From Paenibacillus silagei (GTDB lineage: Bacteria; Bacillota; Bacilli; Paenibacillales; Paenibacillaceae): DNA of 64,000 nucleotides. Shown here piece after piece: positions 42,618 through 52,528 of the stretch. Numbering within the stretch: the first letter of the stretch is position 1; each line of letters begins with the position of its first letter. Under the pieces are notes generated by a model that did not search any database, was not told where the DNA came from, and worked only from the letters and a program-made list of their open reading frames with translations. Position numbers and translations under genes: made by a program. The DNA lies in contig NZ_JAGGLV010000001.1 in the NCBI RefSeq assembly GCF_017874735.1, positions 558,001-622,000 of the forward strand, given 5' to 3'.

Positions 42618-43547
42618 TCAACGGTAATGAGGATGCGCTTCGCCCGGTGACCACAGCGGCCAGCAGCAGATCATAGTTAAGTTATCTCCGTGCAGCTCCG
42701 CAGTCAAGGTACCGTTCATCTTGTTCATGAGGCTTTTGGCAATAGACAGGCCCAATCCTGAGCCTTGCCCTGACCGGGTACGGTCCACCGTATAGAAGCG
42801 GTCGAACAGCAGCCTTACATCCATGTCGGATAGGTCCCTCGCTTCGTTCACAATGCGGAGCTCTGCTGTCGTCTCCCGCCGCTTGAAACAGATGGACACC
42901 TGGCCGGTAGCGTGCTTCAACGTATTGATAAGCAGGTTCTCAACGACCCTCCGCACGGCCGATTCGTCAGCATATACTGCTACCGGTTCCTTTGGAAGCC
43001 GGATGTCCGGCGTCAGTCCCCGCTCATTGAATGAATCGTAGAAACCGACCAGTGTGTCCGATAACAGAACGGTCATTACAATCCGCTCGGTTTTAAGCTG
43101 ATGATCCGCAGATTCAATCAAGGACAGCTCGAAAAAATCGTTCAACAGCGCCTGAAGCCGCTTTGTCCGGTTCTTGACAACATCAAGGTATTCGCGCTTC
43201 TCCTCAGGCGTAATCGGTTCAACTTCCAGCAATTGAATATAGCCAAAGATTGAGGTTAGCGGAGTACGGATGTCATGGGACATATTGGAGATTGCCTGAC
43301 GCAGCTCATTCTCCGTCCGTCTCCGGTTAGCTTCCGCTTCAACGACCAGATCGGACTGGCGGTTAATCTGGCCTGCAAGCGATTCGAGCCGCTTGTCAAA
43401 TAGGTTCACCTCCAGCTTTTTACCGGTGGTCCGTTCATTATAACGGCGAAGCTGTCCGGTCATCCGTCCCAGCTCCCGCCTTAGTACCAAGAGATGGGCC
43501 AGCAGGAGAGCCGCCGCTGTGACGGATATAAGCGTTAGGATGAACAA
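42618..43547 (-). CDS. sensor histidine kinase
   Basis: About 309 residues from TTG 43547, which has GGAGCGGAG just upstream; the longest frame (43625) would overlap the permease by 56 bases. A single N-terminal membrane helix (LFILTLISVTAAALLLAHLL) precedes a coiled linker, HisKA MSHDIRTPLTSIFGYIQLLE and HATPase with SGLGLSIAKSLMNKMNGTL. A lone helix and no sensor domain fits kinases that get their signal from a companion ABC transporter (BceS-like idea). Partner: response regulator 45331-46023, first gene of the cluster. Confidence 0.88.
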   Translation of the reverse strand: MFILTLISVTAAALLLAHLLVLRRELGRMTGQLRRYNERTTGKKLEVNLFDKRLESLAGQINRQSDLVVEAEANRRRTENELRQAISNMSHDIRTPLTSIFGYIQLLEVEPITPEEKREYLDVVKNRTKRLQALLNDFFELSLIESADHQLKTERIVMTVLLSDTLVGFYDSFNERGLTPDIRLPKEPVAVYADESAVRRVVENLLINTLKHATGQVSICFKRRETTAELRIVNEARDLSDMDVRLLFDRFYTVDRTRSGQGSGLGLSIAKSLMNKMNGTLTAELHGDNLTMICCWPLWSPGEAHPHYR

Positions 43548-43569
43548 GACTCTCCGCTCCCCTCTTCCT

Positions 43570-44331
43570 TTACTTAATTTCCTTCTTCCGAAACACAAGA
43601 ACTCCCAGTAGCCCGGAGACGACAATGGTCAGCAGGGGCACAAGCAGGAGAGCAGGCACATCCCCGCCGTCTATCCGGGTCTTGCCGATGTCTCCCAGCA
43701 GCTTGAATACCGAGTAATCGTACACTGTAGTGAACACAGGGATATATTCCCCCAAGCCTCCTAGTATCGTATTGATCATCAGGAAGAAGACCATCAGGAA
43801 GCTGATTGTCTTGCCGCTCTCGGTGAACATTGCTGTGAATAATGCCCCGATCGCTGCGTAGGCAGCAGTGTACAACAGCGTGAATCTAAGGACCCGGGGG
43901 AGGAAAAAGGCATCCACGCCTTCCGGCAACTGGCCGAAGCCTGAGAGCATTGATACTTCAGCCAAGCTGACTAACGGGAATATCAAAGAAATCATCATGG
44001 CTCCCGCTGAGAATCCAATAAGCTTGGCTGCGTACAGCCGCCCCCGGTCATTGCCTGACGATGCAACCGTCTTCATCACGCCTGTCGTATATTCGCTGGC
44101 GATGAAGAATCCCGCCAATGCGGCGATGCTGAATTTGATGATATAACCATTGCTTGCCACAAATTTAATCAGAAATTCAGCACCGGTGAACTGCGGCTTG
44201 CCGCCAGACTTATTATCGATATAGTAGAGCAGAGGATATGCCAGAGAGAGTGCGGCGATGATGAGCACCAGCACATGGAACGACCGGTCCTTGCGCAGCT
44301 TGAACAGCTCGGCTCTGATGAGGTTATACAT
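43570..44331 (-). CDS. ABC-2-type permease of the two-component-linked transporter
   Basis: 253 residues, six helices, with the family pattern MYNLIRAELFKLRKDRSFHV at the N-terminus and FIASEYTTGVMKTVASSGND in the second segment (NosY/ABC2_membrane_4 type, as in lantibiotic-immunity LanE/G permeases). ATG 44331 has GGAGG eight bases upstream and overlaps the ATPase stop by eight bases (ATGTATAA). Cytoplasmic membrane; probably antimicrobial-peptide resistance or stress export. Confidence 0.87.
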   Translation of the reverse strand: MYNLIRAELFKLRKDRSFHVLVLIIAALSLAYPLLYYIDNKSGGKPQFTGAEFLIKFVASNGYIIKFSIAALAGFFIASEYTTGVMKTVASSGNDRGRLYAAKLIGFSAGAMMISLIFPLVSLAEVSMLSGFGQLPEGVDAFFLPRVLRFTLLYTAAYAAIGALFTAMFTESGKTISFLMVFFLMINTILGGLGEYIPVFTTVYDYSVFKLLGDIGKTRIDGGDVPALLLVPLLTIVVSGLLGVLVFRKKEIK

Positions 44332-45247
44332 TCCCGGCACCTCCGATCCGCTTCATGAAATAGCTCTCCAGGTCTTCACCCATCGGCATGAGCTGCTCAA
44401 TGGTAAGACCTGCGGAGAATAGCGCCGTAGATACCTTGCCGGATTGCTCCCTATATCCGTACAGCTTAATGGCTCCATCCGGCATCACCTCGAAGTCTGT
44501 AGTGCCCAGCTCGTTCTGAATCACCATGGCCGCCCTGTCCGGCTGATCCGCTTTGATATGCACATACTGCTGGCATTTATCGTTCAATTCCCGGGCCGTA
44601 AGCTGCTCCAGCAGCTTGCCGTGATGGATAATGCCATAGTGGCTGGCAAGCAAATGCAGCTCACTCAGAACATGACTGGAGATCAGAATGGTTAACCCCC
44701 GTTCATGATTGAGCCGCTTCAGCAGTTCGCGCATTTCGATAACACTCATCGGATCAAGCCCATTGGTCGGCTCGTCCAGAATCAGAAATTCCGAGTCGCT
44801 TAGCATGGCAATGGCAAGGCCCAGCCGCTGCTTCATGCCCAGTGAGAAATTCTTCACCTTCTTCCGGCCTGTCCCCTGTAGACCAACCAATTCGAGCATT
44901 CTGCTGATGCAATCTTTGCCGGGAATGCCCCGGAGGAGACGGTTCACCTCCAGATTCTCGCTGGCTGTCATATGCGGGAACAACGAGGGACCTTCAATAA
45001 TCAGCCCCATCCGCTTACGGGCCTCAGTCAGCTCCCGTTCCGTACCGGTACCGAATAACTCAATCGTTCCTTCCGATGGAAAGGCAAGTCCGGCGACAAT
45101 ACGCATCAGCGTCGATTTGCCGGCTCCATTCTGCCCAATAAAGCCATAGATCGAGCCTTTTCGGATCGATACATTCACTTTATCCAGCGCTACACTGCCT
45201 TTGAATCGCTTGCTTAATTGATTCGTTTGCAATACATATTCACTCAT
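44324..45247 (-). CDS. ABC transporter ATPase (lantibiotic-immunity/BcrA type)
   Basis: 307 residues. Walker A GFIGQNGAGKSTLMRIVAGL, signature FSLGMKQRLGLAIAMLSDSE, Walker B FLILDEPTNGLDPMSVIEMR, switch His LISSHVLSELHLL, then the C-terminal domain typical of BcrA/LanF ATPases. AAGGGGGG lies upstream of ATG 45247. Downstream partners are the permease and kinase; the promoter region with TTAAGA boxes lies between this gene and the response regulator. Confidence 0.92.
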   Translation of the reverse strand: MSEYVLQTNQLSKRFKGSVALDKVNVSIRKGSIYGFIGQNGAGKSTLMRIVAGLAFPSEGTIELFGTGTERELTEARKRMGLIIEGPSLFPHMTASENLEVNRLLRGIPGKDCISRMLELVGLQGTGRKKVKNFSLGMKQRLGLAIAMLSDSEFLILDEPTNGLDPMSVIEMRELLKRLNHERGLTILISSHVLSELHLLASHYGIIHHGKLLEQLTARELNDKCQQYVHIKADQPDRAAMVIQNELGTTDFEVMPDGAIKLYGYREQSGKVSTALFSAGLTIEQLMPMGEDLESYFMKRIGGAGNV

Positions 45248-45279
45248 TGCTGTCTTGGCCCCCCTTATGTGATAGACCA

Positions 45280-45335
45280 AGTATAGAAATCAAAGCTTAA
45301 GAAGGGCTAAAGCCGATCCTTAAGAATGTCTTAAG
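45280..45335 (-). promoter_or_regulatory. activator-type promoter with repeated CTTAAGAA boxes
   Basis: CTTAAGAA at 45296-45303 and 45319-45326 (23 bases apart) and CTTAAG at 45330-45335 lie upstream of TATACT (minus strand, 45285-45280). No good -35 is seen at the right distance, so the boxes probably bind the response regulator encoded just upstream. The same core occurs at 18641-18679. Confidence 0.6.
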
Positions 45336-46023
45336 TCTTCAGCCGGTAGCCCATTCCCCATACCGTCTCTATAAATTCGCTTCCGGGTGCCGCCTTGGCC
45401 AGCTTGCTCCGCAAATTACTCATGTGGACGTTCACCGTGTTATCGTCACCGAAATAGGGCTCCTTCCATACACTCTCGTAAAGATTGGCCTTAGTGAATA
45501 CCTTATGAGGTTCCGATAGCAGCAATTTGAGAATTTCATACTCCCGCGCAGTCAGAGCTGCCTCTGTCCCCTCTGCCGTCACAACTTGAGAATCACAGTC
45601 AAGCACAAGTCCGTTGTGCTGCAGAATGCGGGCTACAGCTGGTGGCATAATCTGTGTTAACCGGCGCAGATGGGAGTCAATTCGTGCAGATACCTCCTCA
45701 ATATCAAAGGGCTTCGTAATGAAGTCATCCGCACCTCCGCGCAGCGCCGACACCTTGGTCTGCTGCTCCCCCTTCGCCGAGATGATAAGCACGGGCATAC
45801 CCCCGCGCAAGCGAATCCACTTCAGCAGCTCCTCGCCTGTCATTCCCGGAAGCATCAGATCGAGCAGAACCATGCTCCATTCCCGCTGCTCCAGGTAGAG
45901 CAATGCCTCTGTACCAGAGAAGGCAGGCTGGGGCTGATATCCGCTCTTTCTGATAATGCTGCACAGCAGCCGGCTAATGTCACTGTCGTCTTCAGCAACA
46001 AGAATAGTTATTGGCTTGTCCAT
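45331..46023 (-). CDS. OmpR/PhoB-family response regulator
   Basis: 230 residues. Receiver domain with AEDDSDIS, MVLLDLMLPGMTG (phospho-Asp) and FITKPFD (Lys), followed by a winged helix ending TVNVHMSNLRSKLAKA and ETVWGMGYRLKT. ATG 46023 follows AGAGGAG, and six residues of the longer frame are dropped. First gene of the regulator-ATPase-permease-kinase cluster; a weak promoter (TTACAG, 16 bases, TATAGG) lies near 46080-46110. Confidence 0.93.
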   Translation of the reverse strand: MDKPITILVAEDDSDISRLLCSIIRKSGYQPQPAFSGTEALLYLEQREWSMVLLDLMLPGMTGEELLKWIRLRGGMPVLIISAKGEQQTKVSALRGGADDFITKPFDIEEVSARIDSHLRRLTQIMPPAVARILQHNGLVLDCDSQVVTAEGTEAALTAREYEILKLLLSEPHKVFTKANLYESVWKEPYFGDDNTVNVHMSNLRSKLAKAAPGSEFIETVWGMGYRLKT

Positions 46024-46162
46024 CCGTTCTCCTCTTGTCATTCATAATCCGCAGCTCATCCTATATTTTGAATTCTTTAGCCTATATGATAGACCATTGC
46101 TGCTGTAAGTTCCAGAGTATGTGCGTGACAGAATACATTACCTATTCACCAGCCCCTTGAGG

Positions 46163-47182
46163 TTACTCCAGCTCCTTAAGAAATTCCCCAATCCGATCCA
46201 TATAGCCTGGAACTGTAATGTGGCGCGGAGCGAAGAGGCTGATCATGAGCGCTCTGAAGCTGGAATCCGCCGTCTTCTTGCTCAGCATCGAATGCTCAGC
46301 CTCCGGGAAGACCGCCACGCTCAGCAGCTCCGGCCGGACGAGCTTGCGGTACACCTGCTCTGTCTCCTGCCAGTCTACATGAATATCCTGCTGGCCCAGC
46401 AGCAACAGCACCGGGGAATGGAATTGCTTAAGATCCTCCCCGGCATCCGACAGGTAATTCTTGCTGACAAAGGTCCACCGCTCCCGCGTCATCGGGTCAT
46501 CTTCCTTCACTACAGCCAGATAGTCTTCATAGCTCGCCTTCCGCGCCAAAAGCTCCAGAACCTCGTTGTTAGATGCCACTTCCGCTTGAATCTCCGCTTC
46601 CGATTTCCCTTCCTGCAGCATTTGCTGCCGGGTATGATAGGCACCCTGGCGCAGCCAGTTAATAGCCGGGGAGACCAGGATGCTGAAGGCGAGCGGCTCC
46701 TTGCCCGCCAGCTTGGGAATCACCCAGCCTGCCTGACTGGCGCCCCACACCCCGATCCGGTCCGGATCGATGTCCGGCTGCTTCCGGGCCCATGCGATAG
46801 CCTCGCGGGCTTCCTCCACCCGGTCATCTATACTCTGATCCAGCCAATCGCCTGCGGAACCGCCGATCCCTCTTTTATCAAGAGACAAGGAGGCATACCC
46901 CAGACTGGCCAACCGCTCCCATAGCGGCTTATATCCGTCATCATGCGAGGCATTAATCGGCCCGTCTCCATGAATGAAGAGGACTAATCCCAGCTTGCCG
47001 GAAGCTGCTGAAGACCCCTTGGGCAGCACCAGCGTACCCGTCAGCTCGCCCTCAGGCGACGCAATCCGGATGGCCCGCTCAGTCATCTCAAAGCGGTTCT
47101 GCTGCACAATGTATATCCCCGCACCGCCAAGGAGTAGCACTATAATTAGCAGAGAAATCCATAGTTTCTTCGTTGTCTTCAT
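46163..47182 (-). CDS. membrane-anchored alpha/beta hydrolase (dienelactone hydrolase-like)
   Basis: 339 residues from ATG 47182. The N-terminal helix LWISLLIIVLLLGGAGIYIV acts as signal anchor, then an alpha/beta-hydrolase: LGLVLFIHGDGPINASHDDG (oxyanion), DKRGIGGS, nucleophile in GVWGASQAGW, acid region LLLLGQQDIHVDW and catalytic His in FPEAEHSML. The frame upstream (to 47329) overlaps the GNAT gene and is rejected. It forms an operon MerR-GNAT-hydrolase with only four bases between GNAT stop and this start. Substrate unknown, possibly an ester or lactone outside the membrane. Confidence 0.88.
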   Translation of the reverse strand: MKTTKKLWISLLIIVLLLGGAGIYIVQQNRFEMTERAIRIASPEGELTGTLVLPKGSSAASGKLGLVLFIHGDGPINASHDDGYKPLWERLASLGYASLSLDKRGIGGSAGDWLDQSIDDRVEEAREAIAWARKQPDIDPDRIGVWGASQAGWVIPKLAGKEPLAFSILVSPAINWLRQGAYHTRQQMLQEGKSEAEIQAEVASNNEVLELLARKASYEDYLAVVKEDDPMTRERWTFVSKNYLSDAGEDLKQFHSPVLLLLGQQDIHVDWQETEQVYRKLVRPELLSVAVFPEAEHSMLSKKTADSSFRALMISLFAPRHITVPGYMDRIGEFLKELE

Positions 47183-47186
47183 TTCT

Positions 47187-47849
47187 TCATCTGCCTCTCT
47201 TCTGAACCATGTATTCCCAGCGCAATTCATTGAACAATAAGTACAGGGTATAACGAGTCTCCCGGGCTTCCGTGTGGAAAGACCACTTCCCGTATAGCTG
47301 ACGGGCATGCAGATTACCGGCTGATACATGCAGGCTAAGTCTATTCAGTCCCGGGTCGGTATCTACAAGCTTCTGTGCCCACTCTACAAGCAGCCTTCCT
47401 ACCCCCTTGTTCTGATGCTCCGGGTGAACTGCGAGGTCGGTAATATAACACTCGCCTGCTGCCGGGGTATGGTCTAGTACATAGAGGCCGATCAGCATTC
47501 TGATCATGCCCCGTTTGCCTAATAGCTGTGAGGTTCCCGGTAACGGAGGCGTCTGCCTTTTCCCCAAAAGGCGGGCTTCAGGTGTACACTTAACCGCGAT
47601 GCTGCCAATCACCTCACCCTGCTGCACAGCTACCATCCTGTGTGTATAGGGATCAGCAGGAGCATACTGAAGCAGCAACTCAAAGCACCCTGCCAGCTCT
47701 GCCTTCTTCAGCCTAATCCGGTTCTGGAATTTCCCTTGAAAAGCTTGAGCCAGCAGCCCCCCCACCGCACGATTATACCTCGCCTCCATAGGTTCGATAG
47801 TTACTGGTGCTGTGCTTATTGACGTTGTACCTGTTGGCATCGTTCTCAT
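47187..47849 (-). CDS. GNAT-family N-acetyltransferase
   Basis: 220 residues. The acetyl-CoA binding core is ITDLAVHPEHQNKGVGRLLV (R/Q-x-x-G-x-G/A motif), followed by LSLHVSAGNLHARQLYGKWS and the beta-bulge ETRYTLYLLF. It overlaps the MerR gene by four bases. A small-molecule substrate such as an antibiotic or polyamine is plausible given MerR control. Confidence 0.88.
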   Translation of the reverse strand: MRTMPTGTTSISTAPVTIEPMEARYNRAVGGLLAQAFQGKFQNRIRLKKAELAGCFELLLQYAPADPYTHRMVAVQQGEVIGSIAVKCTPEARLLGKRQTPPLPGTSQLLGKRGMIRMLIGLYVLDHTPAAGECYITDLAVHPEHQNKGVGRLLVEWAQKLVDTDPGLNRLSLHVSAGNLHARQLYGKWSFHTEARETRYTLYLLFNELRWEYMVQKRGR

Positions 47850-48631
47850 ACGGAACCTCGCCCTTCCACGGGTGCAGCCGGGCCGATGCAGGCCCTCAGC
47901 TCATAATGCAGCTTGTCTTGAACGAACAGGGAGAGATAAGAACGTTCAATGACCACCAGCGGTCCCGCGAGAGGAATCGCTTGTGCAGCAGCATGCTCCA
48001 GCAACCGGCCGGTCCACTGCTCCAGCTCCTCCTCGCGGGCCACACATTGCAGAGTCAGATACTCCCCATCCGGTAAAATAACGCCGCCCGCCTCCGGCTG
48101 CTCCAGACACAAGGTCACAGCGCCCGGCTCCTCCAGCACATAATAAATATCCGATTCGAACAGATCAGGTATCCCTGCCGCATGCTCCGCAAGCAGCGCT
48201 GCACTCAGCTTCCTGTGTGAATCCAGCTTCATCACCTGCATAAGACTTGTAGCCTTACACTTCTTGATCTGAAAGGTCTCAGGCGAGGTGCTGTAGCTCT
48301 GTTGTTCCTCCAGCATTTTACGGATGAACTGCCGAAGCTCCCGGAGGCGGCGCAGCTCTTGCTCAATCCCCTCCAGAGAATGCTCCAGCAGCCCGCGATG
48401 CTGCTCCGGACTATAGCCCATACATTCATTAATCGACTGAACAGGCACCTCAAGCTTGCGGAGCAGCAGGATATGCGCGAGCTGATACACTTGATCCATA
48501 CTGTACATTCTGTACTGATTCTCACCGGTATAAGCGGGCTGCAGAACACCCTTCTCTTCAAAATACCGGATCTGGTGAACCGATACATTCATCAGCTTGG
48601 CCAGTTCACTAATTGTTATTTCATTTCTCAT
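47846..48631 (-). CDS. MerR-family transcriptional regulator
   Basis: 261 residues: N-terminal MerR HTH (ITISELAKLMNVSVHQIRYF, RMYSMDQVYQLAHILLL), a coiled coil (LEGIEQELRRLRELRQFIRK) and a C-terminal effector domain of the GyrI-like kind (about 130-255), typical of multidrug-sensing MerR proteins such as BmrR/TipA. First gene of the operon; its promoter has the 19-base spacer characteristic of MerR activation. Confidence 0.93.
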   Translation of the reverse strand: MRNEITISELAKLMNVSVHQIRYFEEKGVLQPAYTGENQYRMYSMDQVYQLAHILLLRKLEVPVQSINECMGYSPEQHRGLLEHSLEGIEQELRRLRELRQFIRKMLEEQQSYSTSPETFQIKKCKATSLMQVMKLDSHRKLSAALLAEHAAGIPDLFESDIYYVLEEPGAVTLCLEQPEAGGVILPDGEYLTLQCVAREEELEQWTGRLLEHAAAQAIPLAGPLVVIERSYLSLFVQDKLHYELRACIGPAAPVEGRGSV

Positions 48632-48667
48632 CTAATCACTCCCCGGACTGCGGCTTGGAATATCCCT

Positions 48668-48698
48668 ACGATACACCCTGGGTCAGACCTAAGGTCAA
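48668..48698 (-). promoter_or_regulatory. MerR-type promoter with 19-base spacer
   Basis: Minus strand TTGACC (48698-48693), 19 bases containing an imperfect dyad (CCTTAGGTC/GACCCAGG), then TATCGT (48673-48668). The over-long spacer is the MerR hallmark and suggests autoactivation. The -35 overlaps the stop codon of the LysR gene. Confidence 0.72.
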
Positions 48699-49585
48699 GG
48701 GGAGGATTCGAGATCCCGGGCCAGACGGATAAAAGCCTCAATTGCCGGGGAGAGCCACTTCTCCTCATGCCAGAACATTTGGGTGGCAAAAGATACTGCG
48801 GTCAAATCCCACGGCAGGGAGATCAGCTCCCCCCGCTTCAATTCTTCGCTTACGGCCATTTCAGGCAGGATGGCGATACCCATGCCCAGCTTCGCACATT
48901 GTTTGATGGCTTCTGCGCTGTGAAACTCAAGTTCCGTAATGCCCGCCATCCCCTTCTGCGACAGGCTGCGCTCGAAGAAGCTGCGGTAGGAGCACCCTTG
49001 CTCCGTCAGTAAGAACGTTTCACCGTGGAAATCCTCGATAGCCAGCGCCGGACGCGACGCCAGCGGATGATCGGGAGCAGCCAGAAGGCAGAAGCGTTCC
49101 TCCCTTATTTTTTCTCCGCAAAAGCCGCTCTCGCCCTTCACTTCATCCAGCATGAAGATAACATCGACATCCCCGTCCCGCAGACTCTGTCTGAGGCTTG
49201 GACTCACGAGCGGCAGGAAGATTAAGCGGACTCCGGGATGAAGCTGCCGGAACTTCTGCAACACAGCGGGGAGCCGGTAGGTGCATAATGTCTCATCTGC
49301 GCTAATCACGATGGTGCCTGTCAGCTCGCCGGGCTGCTTGAGCGCGTGCTGCGCCTCCTCCACCATACACAGGATGTTATCCGCATAACGCAGGAACGTT
49401 TTTCCGGTATCGGTTAACGTCACATTTTTGCCGAGCCGGTCCACCAGCTTCACTCCTAATTCTTCCTCCAGGGCCTTCATTTGCATCGTAACCGTTGAGG
49501 GAACGTAGTTCTGCGCTTCGGCGGCGCGGGCGAAATTGAGCGTGGAAGCCAGCGTATAAAAGGTTTTAAGTTGGCGCAATTCCAT
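48695..49585 (-). CDS. LysR-family transcriptional regulator
   Basis: 296 residues. HTH at the start (MELRQLKTFYTLASTLNFAR, QNYVPSTVTMQMKALEEELG) and a periplasmic-binding-like effector domain (about 90-290). GAAGGAGTGAC precedes ATG 49585. Divergent from the MFS exporter 49732-50886 with 146 bases between starts, so it probably controls that gene in response to a ligand of the pump. Confidence 0.93.
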   Translation of the reverse strand: MELRQLKTFYTLASTLNFARAAEAQNYVPSTVTMQMKALEEELGVKLVDRLGKNVTLTDTGKTFLRYADNILCMVEEAQHALKQPGELTGTIVISADETLCTYRLPAVLQKFRQLHPGVRLIFLPLVSPSLRQSLRDGDVDVIFMLDEVKGESGFCGEKIREERFCLLAAPDHPLASRPALAIEDFHGETFLLTEQGCSYRSFFERSLSQKGMAGITELEFHSAEAIKQCAKLGMGIAILPEMAVSEELKRGELISLPWDLTAVSFATQMFWHEEKWLSPAIEAFIRLARDLESSP

Positions 49586-49600
49586 CTGTTGTCACTCCTT

Positions 49601-49668
49601 CGTTCAAAAAAAATGAACGTTCCATTCAGAAACGTTTCTTTGACTTAACCTTAGCAGCATCGTAGAGT
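49601..49668. promoter_or_regulatory. divergent LysR/MFS control region
   Basis: CGTTCA-N7-TGAACG (49601-49619) is a LysR-type dyad, and a second palindrome GAAACGTTTC lies at 49629-49638. The MFS promoter reads TTGACT (49640-49645), 17 bases, TAGAGT (49663-49668). Confidence 0.65.
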
Positions 49669-49731
49669 GATGACAAGAACGGCGGCCGATTCCGTTATGA
49701 ATGTACAAGGATATGAAACCACAAGGAGCGA

Positions 49732-50886
49732 ATGAACTTGAATAACCGATTGACGATATATATTCTGGCACTTGCCGTTTTTCTGATCGGGACGATTGAA
49801 TATATTATTACCGGCGTCATTGAGATGATGGCGGCAGATCTTAGCGTATCCACCTCCGAAGTGGGGCTAATGGTGACTGTCTTCGCGCTGTCCGCAGCGA
49901 TTATTGCACCGGTTCTCATTGCACTCACCCTCAATATGGACCGCAAAAAGCTGCTGATGACCGCCCTCGGCGTGTTCATTGCCAGCAACGGGCTGATGCT
50001 TCTGAACCTGCCTTATGAAGCTATGCTGGGGGTACGGGTTATCCAAGGGGCAAGCGGGGGCATAGCTACCGTAGTCGCTATGGCTGTAGCTACACGGCTC
50101 GTGGAGAAGGAGCGCAGAGGCAATGCGATTGGCATTATTCTGATGGGACTGAGCAGCTCGCTGGTTCTGGGTGTTCCGGCCGGCACTTTTTTCAGTGAAC
50201 ACTTTGGGTGGAGGGCTCTGTTCATCATCGTCGGGGGGCTGAGCCTTGTTCCGCTGTTCATCATCTCTGCCAAGGTCCCTGCCATCAAGGAAAAAGAAGC
50301 CGTCACCCTCAGGATGCAGCTGTCTGTGCTGAAGGATTCCAGAATTGTTACTGCTCTGGTGATCACCTTACTATATGTAGGGGGTTACGCTACACTCTTC
50401 ACTTATATTACCCCTTACCTGCAGGCCGCATCCTCACTGTCTGTGACCGAAATCAGCGGGGTGCTCTTCCTGGCGGGAGTCTGCAGCTTCATGGGCTCCA
50501 AGTTAGGCGGGCAATTGGCTGATTCCAAAGGATCGAAGTTCACCATAATTACAGGACTTCTGTTACAGGCAGCCACGCTCCTCCTGTTCGCGCTGGCAGG
50601 CGTTCATGTGATCGTCCTCCTCCTGATCCTGATGATCTTCATGCTGGGGACCTGGAGCATCTCCCCCGCGCAACAGCTCCTGCTGGTCACCCTGGTTCCC
50701 CGGAACCCGGATATGGCCCTGAGCGTCAATACTTCCTTCATCCAGTTCGGATTCGCGCTGGGATCGGGCCTAGGCGGCTATGTGATCAGCCGTACCTCTG
50801 TGCTCCACCTGAACTGGGCGGGTCTCGCCGCTGTAGCGGTGGCTCTGATTCTGGCCATCCGGCTGTTCAAGACTCATAAGGCTTGA
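49732..50886 (+). CDS. MFS transporter, AraJ/DHA1-type drug or sugar efflux
   Basis: 384 residues, twelve predicted helices. LIALTLNMDRKKLLM carries a degenerate MFS motif A, and GASGGIATVVAMAVATRLVE and GVPAGTFFSEHFGWRALFII are the motifs of DHA1 efflux proteins (motif C-like region). AAGGAG precedes ATG. Controlled by the divergent LysR gene and ended by a bidirectional terminator. Confidence 0.92.
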   Translation: MNLNNRLTIYILALAVFLIGTIEYIITGVIEMMAADLSVSTSEVGLMVTVFALSAAIIAPVLIALTLNMDRKKLLMTALGVFIASNGLMLLNLPYEAMLGVRVIQGASGGIATVVAMAVATRLVEKERRGNAIGIILMGLSSSLVLGVPAGTFFSEHFGWRALFIIVGGLSLVPLFIISAKVPAIKEKEAVTLRMQLSVLKDSRIVTALVITLLYVGGYATLFTYITPYLQAASSLSVTEISGVLFLAGVCSFMGSKLGGQLADSKGSKFTIITGLLLQAATLLLFALAGVHVIVLLLILMIFMLGTWSISPAQQLLLVTLVPRNPDMALSVNTSFIQFGFALGSGLGGYVISRTSVLHLNWAGLAAVAVALILAIRLFKTHKA

Positions 50887-50923
50887 TCGCCCTTGAAGTA
50901 CTCAGAGATGGACACAGGAAGAC

Positions 50924-50953
50924 AAAGAGGCTATCCCAAGGGATGGCCTCTTT
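50924..50953. terminator. bidirectional terminator between MFS gene and mqo
   Basis: AAAGAGGC (50924-50931) pairs with GCCTCTTT (50946-50953), with ATCCC/GGGAT inside, between convergent genes. Confidence 0.85.
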
Positions 50954-51004
50954 GCATGTATATAAGAGCTGGCAGGCTGGTGGTTAGCCGTACGCTCTCT
51001 ATTG

Positions 51005-52528
51005 CTACAAATGGTTGACCGCGGCTGGCGGCTCATGCCCATCTGTTCCATTCGTCAGTCCCAGCGTGTGCGCTGCGGAAGCATGAATGTCGTTCAATAG
51101 CTTCGGGTTAGCGGACAGGGACATGCCGTAGGCAGGAATCATCTGCTTGATCTTCGGCTCCCAGGCCTTGATCTGCTGCGGGAAGCACTTGGTGATTACC
51201 TCCAGCATGACAGAGACGGCCGTTGACGCCCCTGGCGAGGCTCCCAGCAATGCGGCGATGGAGCCGTCCGCGCTGCTGATCACTTCCGTTCCGAATTGAA
51301 GCATGCCTTTACCGGCTGCTGTATCTTTAATAATCTGCACCCGCTGGCCTGCCACCACCAGCTCCCAATCCTCGCTGCTGGCATCCGGGATGAACTCCCG
51401 CAGCGCTTCCATGCGCTGTTCTTTGGACAGCATGACCTGCCCGATCAGATACTTGGTCAATGACAGGTTCTTCGCTCCTGCTGCAAGCATCGTAACCAGA
51501 TTATCCGGCTTGACCGAGGTAATCAGATCGAACATGGAGCCGTATTTCAGGAACTTGGGCGAGAAGCCGGCAAACGGCCCGAAGAACAGGGATTCCTGCT
51601 TATCGATCACCCGGGTATCCAGATGTGGAACAGACATCGGAGGCGCACCCACCGCAGCCTTACCGTACACCTTGGCATGATGCTGGGCTACAATCTCCGG
51701 CTTCTTGCAGACCATGAACAGTCCGCTTACCGGGAATCCGCCAATCTTTTTACCTTCCGGGATGCCGGATTTCTGCAGCAGATGCAGGCTTCCTCCCCCG
51801 CCGCCGATGAAGACGAATTTGGCGTTATGACGCTCTGTTACGCCGCTGGCGAGATTCTTCACCTTCAGCTCCCAGGAGCCGTCCTGCGCGCGTTTCAGGT
51901 CATCCACCTGATGATTATACCTAATATCGGTGTTATTACTCTGCAAGTGGTTGAACAGCATACGGGTCAGGGCGCCGAAGTTCACATCCGTTCCCGAATC
52001 GATTTTGGTAGCCGCTATCGGCTGGTCCAGCTTCCGGTTCTTCATCATCAGCGGAATCCATTCCATCAGCCGCCTTGGATCATCGGAGAATTCCATGCCT
52101 TGAAATAGCGGACTATTTGAAAGCGCTTCATATCGTTTTTGTAAAAATGCAACGTCCTTCTGTCCTTCCACAAAGCTCATATGTGGCACAGGTACAATGA
52201 AATCCTGCGGATTGTGTATTCGTTTCTGGCTCACCAGATAGGACCAGAATTGCTTGGAGAACTGAAATTCCTCGTTCACCTTAATCGCCTTGCTGATGTC
52301 GATCGATCCGTCCGGCTGCTCTGTAGTATAGTTAAGCTCGCAGAGTGAAGAATGCCCCGTTCCCGCATTGTTCCATTCCCCCGAACTTTCCTCCCCGGCA
52401 CCCGCACGCCGCTCAAACACGGTTATTTGCCAATCCGGTACTAATTCCTTTAACAGTGAACCAAGTGTTGCACTCATGATTCCAGCACCAATTAAAATAA
52501 CGTCTGTTTTTGTTTGTTGGTTGCTCAT
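51005..52528 (-). CDS. mqo: malate:quinone oxidoreductase
   Basis: 507 residues, the usual length. FAD-binding N-terminus [20 protein letters not shown], then the family-specific [20 protein letters not shown] and [30 protein letters not shown] and [20 protein letters not shown] are further Mqo blocks. A membrane-associated flavoenzyme that oxidises malate to oxaloacetate and passes electrons to quinone. ATG 52528 follows AGAAGGACGG; the longest frame (52633) runs into the promoter. Upstream lies an AT-rich region with a TTAAGAT dyad. Confidence 0.95.
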   Translation of the reverse strand: MSNQQTKTDVILIGAGIMSATLGSLLKELVPDWQITVFERRAGAGEESSGEWNNAGTGHSSLCELNYTTEQPDGSIDISKAIKVNEEFQFSKQFWSYLVSQKRIHNPQDFIVPVPHMSFVEGQKDVAFLQKRYEALSNSPLFQGMEFSDDPRRLMEWIPLMMKNRKLDQPIAATKIDSGTDVNFGALTRMLFNHLQSNNTDIRYNHQVDDLKRAQDGSWELKVKNLASGVTERHNAKFVFIGGGGGSLHLLQKSGIPEGKKIGGFPVSGLFMVCKKPEIVAQHHAKVYGKAAVGAPPMSVPHLDTRVIDKQESLFFGPFAGFSPKFLKYGSMFDLITSVKPDNLVTMLAAGAKNLSLTKYLIGQVMLSKEQRMEALREFIPDASSEDWELVVAGQRVQIIKDTAAGKGMLQFGTEVISSADGSIAALLGASPGASTAVSVMLEVITKCFPQQIKAWEPKIKQMIPAYGMSLSANPKLLNDIHASAAHTLGLTNGTDGHEPPAAVNHL